The notes under the pieces: generated by a model
Database searches by the model: none
Told to the model about the DNA's origin: nothing
Seen by the model: only the letters and a program-made list of their open reading frames with translations
Shown here: piece after piece, positions 43,110 through 53,762 of the stretch
How positions within the stretch are numbered: position 1 is the stretch's first letter
How the letters are laid out: each line of letters begins with the position of its first letter
NCBI GenBank assembly: GCA_012934845.2
Contig: WNNJ02000020.1
Coordinates: forward strand, 1-64,000
Direction of reading: 5' to 3'
Length of the DNA: 64,000 nucleotides
Origin: Pomphorhynchus laevis
Taxonomy: Eukaryota; Acanthocephala; Palaeacanthocephala; Echinorhynchida; Pomphorhynchidae
Position numbers and translations under genes: made by a program

Positions 43110-44990
43110 GGTTACCTATGTTCAAGAAGTCGCCTCGAATGTTCAACTGTGTGCAGGTCAGCGCTGCGGTATAGAATATGTGATACATAGTGTTAGATCA
43201 AGATTTCCGATCGACACCTCTGAATGTATATTAACAATTGATGCAAGCAACGCGTTCAACCGAATTAACGGCAGAAATGCACTTGCTAGAATGTTAAATA
43301 CATGCCCTGCTTTATCAACCGCATTGAACAATACGTATTGTGAAGATCCGAAACTATATGTAGCAGACGACTTTCTGAATAAGGGTTCACTCAAGGTGAC
43401 CCCCTGTCTATGATTGCATTTTCAGCCGCGTCGATTCCATTATTAAAAAACATCAACTCTCGTTTCCCTAATGCATTTCAACGTTGGTATGCAGATGATG
43501 TAACTTTTGTCGGTACAGTTTCTGAAGCAGTCGAATTCCTTAAGATAGTAGGAGAACTTGGACCGAAATACGGTTTTCATGTTAATTATGGAAAATGCAA
43601 TATATTATTAAAGCCTGGCGTGATATTAGAACACTCAAAATATTTTACTGACATCGGGACTAACATCACAGAAGAAGGCATAGATTTACTTGTATCCTTT
43701 ATTGGCATTGATTCATATGTTTACAAAAATGTGTCTAAGAAGATAAGTAAGTTGATGACAATCTTAGAGCGGTTGGCTGAAATTGCCATTTCCGACCCAC
43801 AAGTAGCCTACTGTGCTTATGTCTTCTCCTTTCAACACAGATGGACATATCTTATCAGGACGTGTAAATGCAAAGGAGAATGGTTCAATAATCTGGAGGA
43901 TATCCTATCGACAAAGGTATTGACATCAATAACTGGATTAAGAGAAATTTCGGATTTGAGACGTTTTATCTTTTCACTTCCCATAAAGCATGGCGGATTA
44001 GGGTTGCTAAATATTAAAGAGTGAGCAGTGTATGAATATGAGAGTTCAAACATAATGACCCATCCACTAGATGAATATCACTCCATGGAGAAAGTAAGAG
44101 TCTTACAGGATCGGATTTCAAAACAATTAAAGGAAGAGTCCACTAACAGAACGAAGTTTAATATATCAAGTATCATGGATAAAGTAGACAATGTTTTAAA
44201 AATCTTTGATATTTGCTTCAGAAAAAGGTGCGCCTTCTTGGATTTCAATGCGTCCATTGGCAGATCAGGGATTGTGTCTCAGCCTTCAGCAATTTCGATA
44301 TGGACTTTCATTGCGTTTTGGTTGGGATCCGATCGGTGTATCAAAATGCATTTGTGGAGAGGATGTCAGTGTAACACATTCACCCTCATGTAGACACGGT
44401 GGATCCACCCATATTCGTCATGATATAATACGGGATACAATTTGTCAATCATTAGAAGAAGTTTGTAATGGATTGCATGTTGAACCCGTATTATCTCCAG
44501 TAGGAAATTGTGATCACGCGCGCTACAACTTCAATTTATCACAACGCACGTCTTGATATTTAATGCCTAGGGTTGTTTGGAAGTACGGTTGGTCGGTCCT
44601 TAATGGACGTTTCAATTTTCAACACATATGCTCAATCTCACTCTCACAAAACACCTGCAAGTGCATATGAATATCACGAGGAAAGAAAAAGATCAAAGTA
44701 TCTCGAACGTGTTTCCAATGTGGAGCAATGTGGATTTATACCTTTGATTTTTTCATCTTAGGTGGTACCGGACAAGCCGCATCTCATGTTCTAAGAAGAA
44801 TTGCATTATTAAAATCGCAAAAGAGTCATTTAAAATACGGTCAATGCATAACCACGATTCGACAGAAAATTGCAGTAGCTTTGCTAAAAAACTAACTCCT
44901 TATGTTTACGAGGTTTAACATCTCGCTGAATTTGACAGCTCTTTCTTAGCGAACATTATTTTTAAGGACCCATTCGAGGGTAACCTTGCA
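43110..44990 (+). pseudogene. LINE family 4: RT plus CCHC and restriction-like endonuclease region
   Basis: Open pieces at 43180-43413, 43410-44024 and 44206-44556. RT motifs: ILTIDASNAFNRING (motif A), a damaged motif B at about 43390, and FQRWYADDVTFVG (motif C, intact). Then YKNVSKKISKL, AYCAYVFSFQHRWTYL and LPIKHGGLGLL. The C-terminal part has CICGEDVSV and SCRHGG before RHDIIRD. That is the cysteine/histidine motif preceding a restriction-like endonuclease in some LINE families; the endonuclease itself (44500-44990) is decayed. I recognise the family style from invertebrate genomes but cannot name the clade. Confidence 0.7.
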
Positions 44991-45079
44991 GTTGTGTAAT
45001 ATATTTTATAATAATAAAAATTATTATTAAAAAAATTATATAGTCGAATGGAACACATTTTGAATTGCGCTAATAGGAA

Positions 45080-47162
45080 TGTTTCGGATCGTATTTTGGG
45101 TAGCGGTTATAACATGTTACTTGGCGATTTTAACAACAGAACTGGTCGTTGAATTTTTTAAAGCAAACTGCAGAACCAGGAACGACTATCTTATTCACAA
45201 ACCACCTCCCCCACCTATCATTGCTCAAAAACTAATTCTCTCCTCGACATATTACTGCTTCATAAGATGTGCTTGTTGAAACCCATCTGTACTGAGCAGT
45301 CACGACAACGACAGACCACCTCTCATGACCTTATTCGCTGGCGGACAGAGGAAGATACGTTGCTTAGAAAGAGGTTTCACTTTGATCCCATCAGGGTAGC
45401 ATTCTTGCAGGCAGCTATCCAACTCTTCCCTAGAATTGATAATGAGAGTGTGATTGATTTTAATTTTTACCTTTCATCGCAAGCTACCGCGCTGCTTTCG
45501 ACTACCCATAAAGGTTGCATATGCAATCCCACTCCAACAAAACTCAAGGTTTTGGCTAAAATACTACCTACACCTTCCCAATCTCTCTGTTTCCGTCAGA
45601 CAGGCCCTCTCGAATGAATACTGGAGCTATAGATGAAGATACTCAAGAAGTTTGTATGCTGGAAGGATAGAGCCTTATTTTGAATTGGCAGCATTTGCCT
45701 TGACAAAGTTTTAGAGGAGTCACTACCCTTACATAATTATGGAGCCACTCAATCTCCCCAACCAATCCCGCCTTGGTGTTACTTCAGGAGCAGGGATCTA
45801 TCTGTCACAGATATCCTTAACTCCTGGTGCCCACTTCCGGTCACCTCCAGAACTCACTCGCCACCCTCCACTCTGATCTGTCAACTTTGACAGACAGTCA
45901 GAGAAAGGAGATCGCCTTCACAATGCTATTAGCCTCCCCGTCCAATATTGCTGGCATAAATATTAGCCAAAGTGTGTTTTTACCTAAAAAGAAATTGATT
46001 TCATGTCCTAAAGAAATGGCCCATTTTAATTCAAAACTCCCTCATCTCCAATTACGAAAAAGCGCTTGCGCGTAAAATCCGCGACCATCTAAGTAGGCGA
46101 AATTTAATCCCATCAGGTTTTCATGTGTACATAAAAGATCGCTCGGTTCATTTATCAATAGGTGAAGTGCATCAATTTTGTCAAGATTACAGTCATCAAC
46201 TTGCTGTGGCTGTCTTTCTTGATTTTTCTGCTGCATTTGACCGCATTTTCATTCCTTTTGGTATCTCTTATCTTAGGTCTATTGGGTTGCCTGCAAGAAT
46301 TGTTAACAGGGTGGAAATATTATTGTATACCAAGCGATTCTTTTATGAAGACCACCTTGATGCACGTAAGTTCTACCATATTACGGGTGTGCCTCAAGGA
46401 TCTAAACTTTCTCCAATCATGTATCTTGCTGCCTCCATTATACTCTACAAAAAATTTAAACATCCTCATCTTGCGGTATACACTGATGATACCACATCCC
46501 TGTTGTCTGGACGCAAGTGCAAATATATAGTCTCTGACATCAACCGTTTCTTTTTAAGACTATAAAACCAGCTACCCATATCCAATCTTGTTTTCAATTC
46601 CTCTTAATCGCATGTGGTCAGCTTTCATGGCGGCCTTGCCACTAAAAAGAAGCTTAAGAGATTAGCACTCTCTGCACTCTCCTCAATTATGCAGCCTCAA
46701 CAACTCCCTACATTTACAAATCGAGTAAAATACATGGGGTTCACTGTTACGGTGAACTGGTCAGCGAAAGCTGACCTGGATAGACTCAAACGTATCGTGA
46801 AGAAAGCTAGATGGGCCCTGTAACTGGCTCAGCATTTGTCATTGAATGCAAAACCGAAGCGAGCCTCTGGGTGTACTTGGGCTATCTCGCGATTAGTCTT
46901 ATTTTTAAGAGTACGTCCCCCATAGCAAAGACTAAGGTTTCTCAATCTCTTCATCTCGCAATTATCCAGCATTGTCCGCCTCGATTGGATTCTTCGGGGA
47001 GTGAGAGACCCAGAGTAGTTTGTTCGGAGAGCGGCGTGTTGGATTGGCTGAAGGGCTCAGATCCCTTGTGGACCCGAGGCCGTGACACAATGAAGACTCC
47101 ATTAATGACTGAACTGACTTTGTTTTTTGTTTTCTTTTTCTTCATATTTTTCGTTTAAAAAC
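45080..47162 (+). mobile_element. LINE family 1, copy C (5' truncated)
   Basis: This matches copy B from about 6000 onward: endonuclease GDFNNRTGR-like at 45120, RT at 45827-46823, and 3' UTR with GACCCGAGGCCGTGAC at about 47070. Its own A/T-rich tail is split by the LTR element and resumes at 51222-51270 (TATATAGTATTTAAAAAATT). The 5' end is truncated in the endonuclease domain. Confidence 0.8.
45090..46823 (+). pseudogene. LINE family 1 copy C ORF2 remains
   Basis: RT fingers at about 46100 (FHVYIKDRSVHLSIGEVHQF), motif A FLDFSAAFDRIFI, motif B ITGVPQGSKLSPIMYL and motif C VYTDDTTSL (A to T in the box, aspartates kept). The RT core 46125-46565 is one open frame, but stops at 46563, 46604 and 46821 and earlier frameshifts inactivate it. 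Confidence 0.8.
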
Positions 47163-47419
47163 TGTTAAACGAGCAAAGACAAAATTTAACAATCGACGTT
47201 TTTTACTACTGCAAAAAACGACGGAACAAAATAAGTTTTTATACATACGGTTATGCTGTCAAATAGCGGTTAATGTTTCATCAGTAAAGTTAGCGGTTAA
47301 CGTTTCATCGGTGAATTGACTGCAGCTTTGCATTCGCCAGCATTTGAGAACAATGAATTATGATGAGACATAACAATACCATTAACAACGCATCCAGAAA
47401 CAATTACATCGATTTAACA
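47163..47419 (-). repeat. 3' LTR (257 bp)
   Basis: Begins TGTTAAA and ends TTTAACA, so TG...CA ends sit within a 7-bp inverted repeat. Identical to the other LTR except at 47364 (T here, C at 51166). Confidence 0.93.
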
Positions 47420-47431
47420 CCTCCGCCTGAT
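47420..47431 (-). promoter_or_regulatory. polypurine tract
   Basis: On the minus strand ATCAGGCGGAGG directly precedes the 3' LTR. The AGGCGGAGG run is the likely plus-strand primer site. It lies about 20 nt after the pol stop codon. Confidence 0.65.
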
Positions 47432-47450
47432 CTACCAATCACGAAAATAA

Positions 47451-50264
47451 TTAACCAGTCGAACTTGCGGTAGGAGTATTATTATCAGATGGACATCTAC
47501 GTAAATGCGAAATATGATGTGGAACTCCATCAACATTTATACTTGTGTTACTATTGATTCCAGTGACGTTCCCTTGGATCCAGGGTTTATCACACCTACA
47601 GACTGCTGGTCGCATAAAAACTTGATCTCCAGTAGAAAATTCCGATACAGATGACGACGACTCTCTATTCTCAATACGCTCCCATGGTAGTTTTGATTTA
47701 TATTTATATATCTGATTGTGCGGAATTGATGAATCACATAAGCCTTCTTTTGGCGAAGAATTATACCAATAAATTGCCTCCTCAGTGGTAATGTTACTTC
47801 TAGCCACGATTCGCTTAATAGTCCGGTGCGATCTTTCGACTATTCCGTTGCCACACGGTCTGTTAGCGCACCTGTATATTATATGTACGCCCCATAATTC
47901 ACACAAATGAGAAAGGGTTTCCGATCTAAAGGCCCTTGCGTTGTCCATCAATATCTCCGCAGGTGGACCACGTTCAAAAAATATCGTTTGCAGCGCTCTA
48001 GTAATTTCGTTCACCGTGCCTTCTTTCAACTTTTTCCAAATCATGAATCGAGATGGACCACAATCAATGCACGACAAATAGAGCGATCCCTTCACATGCA
48101 CAGTATCGATTGATAACCTTGACCAATTTTTATTCACTCCTAATTGACCTGTGTCCCAACGTATTGGATGAAGATCAATTCGCTGACACTGAGTGCAGTT
48201 TTTGATATATTCGGCGACATTATGCCTACTAACCACCGAATTCGGATATTTTCGATTGATAAAATATATGGTTCTTTCAACTCCAAAATGATGTCGATTA
48301 TGGACTGATTCGATTATCTTATTCGTATCTTGAGTAGACATATCAACAGAGACTGCAATGTTTGCGGATGAATTGTTTTTTAAATATTGTAACCAATTCT
48401 TTGGTACTCTTGTTAAATGGTCCGCTTTGTTTTGCGACGATGGAATAAGCTTCACTGTAATCGAAAGGCTAAATTCTGTTTGAATCTCTTTGAGCATCCG
48501 TAATCTTCGCTTTATAAGCATGTCCGAGAGTCCTTTCACACAAACATTCCTTTCGTCATAAAGAGTAGAACATATCCAGCTGTACACCGTGGCTGAATCT
48601 GTATAAAGGGTAATGTTCTTTAGATTCCAATGGATTGATAAATTCAGACCCCGTATACATGCGTTGAGTTCCGCCATGTTGATGTGGTGTGGATCGTCTT
48701 TTGGTCTTAACCATGATGCGTCCTCTGCGATGATCCCATCAACCTCGATTACAACTCCCTCGGCAATACTGCTAGCGTCTGCCCATACACTTCCTGTATC
48801 ACCAGGTGGTACTGCCCATCGACCTCGTGCTGGATCCTCCATGGACATTTTCGATTTTATTTCTTGAATAGATTTCCATATATTCTCCTGAACAGGTTCA
48901 TCCCAATGTCCGCCGGTGAGTCGTTTCAGAAAACTACAGCAAGGTCTCAACCATCCAGCGACGGGATAGTGTCCAATTAATTTTCCAGTTAATGAAAACA
49001 ATTGTCGTCGCGTTGGAAGACTTTCAGGCCAGCCGATTTCTAATACTCGTGACCAATTCAACCCTGTTGGTAGACTTTGAATTCTTAATCCAAGCACATT
49101 TGACTCACGAATATCCACAGGCTGTTTTGCTTCTAATCCGAATTTTGCAAGAAACTTCAATACGTTGTCATTTGCAATTTTAGTATTGTCGACAATGATA
49201 TCGTCCAAATAACTATCTGTGGACTGAGCTACTAGCATATCCTTGCTGAGGACAAAATGTACAATAGCTTTAAGTATTCGCGGTGCAATGTTAAGTCCAA
49301 AACCCAATCTCGTAAGTACATATCGCTTGTTTCTATAAACGACCACCTGATACGGCCATAGAGATTCGTCGACATGAATTTGTAGATATGCGCGCCGAAG
49401 ATCAATTAATGACAAACGATCTCCCCACCTCCGCCAATTCCTTAGCTTTGAAATACAGATGTCAGAATCTGCAGTATGGCTGGATATATACGAGTTAAGT
49501 AGTCTGAAATCCATAACTGGACGTACTTTATTTTTGCTTTCTTGAGCAACCGCTAACAATGGAATCACTGTTTCAGCTTCCCCATTGTATTCTTTAAGCC
49601 ATCCATTAGTAATCCAGGTCTCAATCTCTGCCTCGTATTGAGATCTTAATGTAGGATTGACATGATATTCAGTTACACTATTATGAATAAATGCCGGTGT
49701 GCCAGTTAGCCATTTCCATTTTACCAACCAAAAGTTACCATTGAATTGTGCATGAAAGTCAACATCATCGATTACATTAGCGCTATCAGATGTACTCAAA
49801 ATTTTTGTCACCGAAGTTTGCATACTAACAGGATAACTCGAAGGAAACTTCACATCTCCGTTATCATTAATAGAAACACCTCCAATCTTTTTGATCACAT
49901 CCATTCCCAACAACATCTGATATGGACCACCAATATCTGAAGATAGGCACGGTATATTCACCGATCTCGTTTCGATAGAAATTTCCATTTGTCCGGTTTC
50001 ATAACATTTCACCGCATTTCCGTTCATCATTGTGACCCACGTGGCGCCATTAACATCCGGGAAAGGATGTTTAAATATATCTGTAACAAGTCGACGCGAC
50101 ACAATACTTCTCGAACAACCAGTATCAACAAGTGCGACCGCAAGACGCCCATTTATTGTCACGTTAATTGTAGGTAGTGCATCATTAGAGGGACAGGGAA
50201 GACCAGCAGCACTTAATACTGTGCCTCCCCATCGATGTTTTTTGAATGTTCCTTGTTTGGGCAC
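47451..50264 (-). CDS. pol: LTR element pol polyprotein: PR-RT-RH-IN
   Basis: 937 codons open, in the -1 frame relative to gag. The true product is probably a gag-pol fusion made by frameshifting at 50243-50237. Aspartic protease: VALVDTGCSRS (D-T-G at 47-49) and LLGMDVI at about 118. Reverse transcriptase about 200-400: VRPVMDFRLLN, LSLIDLRRAYLQI, LTRLGFGLNIAP, SYLDDIIV. RNase H about 490-620: WADASS, INMAELNA, LYTDSATV, NKADHLTR. Integrase about 650-870: H/H with C-T-Q-C zinc site, then catalytic SIDTVHV, LMDNARAF and VERSHRTIKR (D, D, E). All catalytic residues seen are intact. Confidence 0.92.
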   Translation of the reverse strand: MPKQGTFKKHRWGGTVLSAAGLPCPSNDALPTINVTINGRLAVALVDTGCSRSIVSRRLVTDIFKHPFPDVNGATWVTMMNGNAVKCYETGQMEISIETRSVNIPCLSSDIGGPYQMLLGMDVIKKIGGVSINDNGDVKFPSSYPVSMQTSVTKILSTSDSANVIDDVDFHAQFNGNFWLVKWKWLTGTPAFIHNSVTEYHVNPTLRSQYEAEIETWITNGWLKEYNGEAETVIPLLAVAQESKNKVRPVMDFRLLNSYISSHTADSDICISKLRNWRRWGDRLSLIDLRRAYLQIHVDESLWPYQVVVYRNKRYVLTRLGFGLNIAPRILKAIVHFVLSKDMLVAQSTDSYLDDIIVDNTKIANDNVLKFLAKFGLEAKQPVDIRESNVLGLRIQSLPTGLNWSRVLEIGWPESLPTRRQLFSLTGKLIGHYPVAGWLRPCCSFLKRLTGGHWDEPVQENIWKSIQEIKSKMSMEDPARGRWAVPPGDTGSVWADASSIAEGVVIEVDGIIAEDASWLRPKDDPHHINMAELNACIRGLNLSIHWNLKNITLYTDSATVYSWICSTLYDERNVCVKGLSDMLIKRRLRMLKEIQTEFSLSITVKLIPSSQNKADHLTRVPKNWLQYLKNNSSANIAVSVDMSTQDTNKIIESVHNRHHFGVERTIYFINRKYPNSVVSRHNVAEYIKNCTQCQRIDLHPIRWDTGQLGVNKNWSRLSIDTVHVKGSLYLSCIDCGPSRFMIWKKLKEGTVNEITRALQTIFFERGPPAEILMDNARAFRSETLSHLCELWGVHIIYRCANRPCGNGIVERSHRTIKRIVARSNITTEEAIYWYNSSPKEGLCDSSIPHNQIYKYKSKLPWERIENRESSSSVSEFSTGDQVFMRPAVCRCDKPWIQGNVTGINSNTSINVDGVPHHISHLRRCPSDNNTPTASSTG

Positions 50265-50950
50265 TGAGGTGCCAGATGTCCAGGATCGTCACAAATATAG
50301 CACCGTCGCTCCTTGAAATGTGTACAATAACGCGCTATATGTCCTGATTTACCACAACGGAAACATGTGACATCTTTACGTTGATGCGAGCGCAGTGCTC
50401 TTGGTTCAATATGCTTGCGAGAATGTGTAGTTGTAAGAAAACAGGACCCAGCAGACGTATTGGTAGTTGTTATAAGCGTACGTGCTCGGCATAATATATC
50501 CGATAATTTCAGATTCTCAACGGCACAGGAAGACAAAATAATATCCTTGATAGTTGATGGCAAACCGTATACAAATTTACAACGAATCCATGCAGAATTG
50601 TCAACATTTGGATTAACGATGTTTGCATACCTTTCCAAATCTGCAGCATATGCGTCCAACGATTCGCCTTCTTGGTATTCTCGATTATTATATTTCGTAA
50701 AGGCATCAAAATCTGTAGTACCAAATGCTCGCAGCAAGGCCGCTTTGAGTTGAGAATAATCGGATTTTTGTTCCGCTGACAAATTTCTATAAATCGCATA
50801 CGCCGGTCCGTCAAAGAATAGAGGAATAAACTTTTCGAGCTTTTTAACAGCTTGCAAGTCTGCGATCATCTCCGCCCGCTCCAACCATGCTCCAAAATCG
50901 CATTCTCCGTTAAACGGTTTAATAAGGTCTCCAAAGCGCACTTTATCCAT
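50213..50950 (-). CDS. gag: LTR element gag protein
   Basis: 245 codons. The start ATG lies only 14 nt after the 5' LTR. The N-terminal 160 residues are a helical gag-like capsid region (FNGECDFGAWLERAEM, FFDGPAYAIY, YQEGESLDAYAADLERYA). That retrotransposon-gag pattern has a tryptophan early and ES...Y further on. Two C-terminal zinc knuckles follow: CFRCGKSGHIARYC and CYICDDPGHLAPQC (both C-x2-C-x4-H-x4-C). It forms the particle and binds element RNA. It overlaps pol by 52 nt. Confidence 0.9.
   Translation of the reverse strand: MDKVRFGDLIKPFNGECDFGAWLERAEMIADLQAVKKLEKFIPLFFDGPAYAIYRNLSAEQKSDYSQLKAALLRAFGTTDFDAFTKYNNREYQEGESLDAYAADLERYANIVNPNVDNSAWIRCKFVYGLPSTIKDIILSSCAVENLKLSDILCRARTLITTTNTSAGSCFLTTTHSRKHIEPRALRSHQRKDVTCFRCGKSGHIARYCTHFKERRCYICDDPGHLAPQCPNKEHSKNIDGEAQY
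50237..50243 (-). promoter_or_regulatory. -1 frameshift slippery site A-AAA-AAC
   Basis: On the minus strand the gag-frame codons TCA AAA AAC contain the classic heptamer A AAA AAC. A -1 slip moves into the pol frame exactly in the gag-pol overlap, about 24 nt before the gag stop. A small GCAC...GTGC stem can form a few bases downstream. Confidence 0.8.
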
Positions 50951-50964
50951 AAGCCGAAATAGCT

Positions 50965-51221
50965 TGTTAAACGAGCAAAGACAAAATTTAACAATCGACG
51001 TTTTTTACTACTGCAAAAAACGACGGAACAAAATAAGTTTTTATACATACGGTTATGCTGTCAAATAGCGGTTAATGTTTCATCAGTAAAGTTAGCGGTT
51101 AACGTTTCATCGGTGAATTGACTGCAGCTTTGCATTCGCCAGCATTTGAGAACAATGAATTATGACGAGACATAACAATACCATTAACAACGCATCCAGA
51201 AACAATTACATCGATTTAACA
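50965..51221 (-). repeat. 5' LTR (257 bp)
   Basis: The promoter-bearing LTR for the minus-strand element. It is 257 bp, TGTTAAA...TTTAACA, with one difference from the 3' LTR. Confidence 0.93.
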
Positions 51222-51417
51222 AAAACTTTTATATAGTATTTAAAAAATTAATATTATTATGAAAATAAAGCACATTTTGTAATTGAATTTTAATATTGGT
51301 TTGATCGAAATATGATGTTTTTATTTTGTTTGAGTGCAAGTAGCGGTTCGCAACTTTTTGATAAATCTTCTATTCCACACAATTTGTATTAATTTTAACC
51401 ATTGATTAGTTGTCAAA

Positions 51418-51558
51418 ATGTTCACTAGTCTAAATTACTGTCGAAAGTTTCTTGAATCGACACGTCTGTTGATTAGCAAAAGATGCTGTTCGTCGGAATT
51501 TGTACGACAAATTAGCATTTCACTAATTTCTTATTTTCTTCATCTTTGTTATGACTAA
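51418..51558 (+). CDS. short frame, N-terminus like a mitochondrial presequence
   Basis: 46 codons starting MFTSLNYCRKFLESTRLLIS then KRCCSSEF. It is rich in R, K, S and L with no acidic residue before position 13, as in mitochondrial targeting peptides. It ends at a stop without an obvious donor. It may be chance. Confidence 0.12.
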   Translation: MFTSLNYCRKFLESTRLLISKRCCSSEFVRQISISLISYFLHLCYD

Positions 51559-51785
51559 TGCTCCGTGTGATTTAGTAATGCCGTTGAAGTTTGTTGTAAA
51601 CTATGTTCTATTTATAAATTACTGAACAAAGTCATTGTTGGTTCGGCTTTTACAAGAGTTACTGATTCCAAGTTCACGCTGTTCATTTACTTCCGACGTT
51701 ATTAGTAATGTTGAGTAGAGATTAATTTCATATTCACATATCGGAGCACTTCGTTATATTCAGCATTAAGTCACTTAATGACCAC

Positions 51786-51862
51786 ATCTATAATTACACA
51801 GCCACTGTATTCCTTAATCTATAATTACACAGCCACTGTATTCCTTAATCTATAATTACATA
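51786..51862 (+). repeat. 31-bp tandem repeat, 2.5 copies
   Basis: ATCTATAATTACACAGCCAC TGTATTCCTTA-type units start at 51786 and 51817; a third partial unit starts at 51848. Confidence 0.9.
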
Positions 51863-52384
51863 AAAACGTATCCCAGAATCGTTAAGTGTGTATTTATGCT
51901 GGTTTACTCTGCTATTAACATGACAGTCCATATATCATTGACATATGGAATCACGACATATTTCCGTTCTTTTAAAATACCAAGAATAAATTTTATCACA
52001 ACGTAGCCCAGAATCGTGCTCTGTAAATTAAGATCGGTGTTTGTCAAATATTACATTATACGTAAGAAGAGCTTACTTCTATTAAAGCAACACGGATTCT
52101 ACGCTAGGAAAGAACATGACAACGAGCCTAGACTTCTCAAAGTTATCATTCATCTGTTCAAGCAAAGCTTATCTTAAACTATGTCTATCAAGTATGGCTA
52201 TCATTTGAAAGGACCTATTACACTTATACTAATGGGAATTTACTCCAGAAGGAGGTTCAAACCCAAGGAAGTCAAACAAGAATGACACTATCGTCTCTCA
52301 AAAGGTGAAAATAATATTTGTTTTAGAAATTTTCGTGGGGAAATGGCCATAAACAGTTCGTAGACAAAAAGGATATTAAACACG

Positions 52385-52470
52385 GTGTCAGATATATTAT
52401 TTAATATTATCTTATATTATGCTATATTATGTTATATTATGTTATATTATATTAGGTTTAATATATTATG
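52385..52470 (+). repeat. TTATATTATG microsatellite-like run
   Basis: Several tandem copies of a TATATTATG(T/C)-like unit, from TTATCTTATATTATGC to ATTATATTAGG. Confidence 0.75.
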
Positions 52471-52595
52471 TTACGACATCTAATGCTAGATATAATATAA
52501 ACAAGTTCTCCTCCCCATGAACTATTTTTCTCATTCTCAAGAAAATCATGCGTCGGTTGTTCAATGTCCTCTTGGCTGTTAGAATCGGGGCCGGT

Positions 52596-52762
52596 ACTGT
52601 TACGAAGATTCGTCCGGGACGGTAAGACTGGCACTAGTAGATGAAGTCCATTTAATTGAAGCGAATCGTCAGTATGAACTAATTAGGTATCCAAACAGCA
52701 ATGAATCTACTGTATCAGTGAAAGATTTTACACGGTATCCAATGCTGGATTTTCTATATTAG
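52596..52762 (+). pseudogene. possible LTR-retrotransposon pol C-terminal tail
   Basis: An open run of 54 codons before a stop at about 52762: TVRLALVDEVHLIEANRQYE, then YPNSNESTVSVKDFTRYPML. The NESTVSVKDF...YP block resembles the tail after integrase in some gypsy-like polyproteins. No other part of such an element is seen nearby. Confidence 0.25.
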
Positions 52763-53211
52763 TTCGAACACAACATTGCAATTTGAAACAAACAATGACG
52801 TGTTATCCAACCGAAACTGAACCTGATCAGTGTCCTCAGAGTGACGCTATGAAATACTCAAAGGTGGTTGCTAATATATAGGAAGGCCGATAAAAGAACA
52901 AATATTGCTGAACCAAGTAATCGTCACAAGGACTTACAAGGATGCAAAAAGTATCGACAAGAATAAAGCACAAATTAATACAACTCAACGATTACGAAAT
53001 TTAACAAAGAAAATCACAAGGGAATAATGTGATATTAAGCACGCTTTCTGACCTATTCTTATTCATTTACTATTCTCACGGCACTTACATGCATGAAACA
53101 TTATAGAACTTCTGTTTACAATAATAATTTCAATTATTATTTCTTATTTACATTAAAATTAAAAATTAAATTTTAATTTAATGTAAAATTTACCGAAATT
53201 GATTTTTTTTG

Positions 53212-53760
53212 ATTTTAATAATTGGCAAATTGTAAGCTAAGTTCTCTAATTATCAAACTTTCTTGATTTAATTTGCTGAAAGTCCAATATTAAATTTTGA
53301 TAAAATTAAATTTTATACCTCTAAATTCTAGTCAGTATTATATTTGTTCGATATGATATTATATTTGTTTGATATATTTGTCAGTATATGATGTTTGATG
53401 CGGTTTCACAAACGTGACATGCAATAATAGAATTGTCAATAGTCACAGGTCTCTTGATGGTACAAGATCAATAAAAACTATTAATGTAAATATTTGTTAC
53501 TTCAATTTAGTCTTGAAAATATTCTGAAAATTGAATTTTGGAATTGAATTCAATTCCGAAATTCAATTTGCTGTTGACTTTAATAATTGACTATTGAAAG
53601 CATATATTTTATGGTATATATTACTTGTGAACTTATTTTCTAAGGTATATAATTTATTAAGTTAATTAAGTTCTGTAATTATCAAATTTTCTTGATTGGA
53701 TTTGCTGATTGTCCAATATTAAATTTTGATAAAATTAAATTTTTAACCTCTAAAATTCTA
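53212..53760 (+). repeat. diverged direct repeats
   Basis: 53212-53335 (TTTAATAATTG, CAATATTAAATTTTGATAAA) is repeated at about 53578-53762. A second shared block, TTCAATTTAGTCTTGAAAAT, occurs at about 53501 and 54067. Non-coding repeat sequence. Confidence 0.7.
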
Positions 53761-53762
53761 AA

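Larger units (their letters stand above)
47163..51221 (-). mobile_element. complete LTR retrotransposon (minus strand), 4059 bp
   Basis: 5' LTR 50965-51221, gag 50950-50213, pol to 47451, polypurine tract, 3' LTR 47163-47419, and a 5-bp target duplication. Pol order is protease, reverse transcriptase, RNase H, integrase, the Ty3/gypsy or BEL order. The gag has two CCHC knuckles, and the RT box is YLDD. No envelope-like gene is present. The LTRs differ at one base in 257, so the insertion is young and potentially active. Confidence 0.93.
47158..51226. repeat. 5-bp target-site duplication AAAAC
   Basis: AAAAC occurs at 47158-47162 directly before the left LTR and at 51222-51226 directly after the right LTR. 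It marks the insertion of the LTR element into the tail of LINE copy C. Confidence 0.85.

Noticed and set aside
47451-50950. Endogenous retrovirus with envelope
   Set aside because: Pol ends about 20-30 nt before the polypurine tract, leaving no space for an envelope gene.
52500-53020. Complete second LTR element
   Set aside because: Only a doubtful pol tail is seen; no LTR pair, protease, RT or integrase motif nearby.
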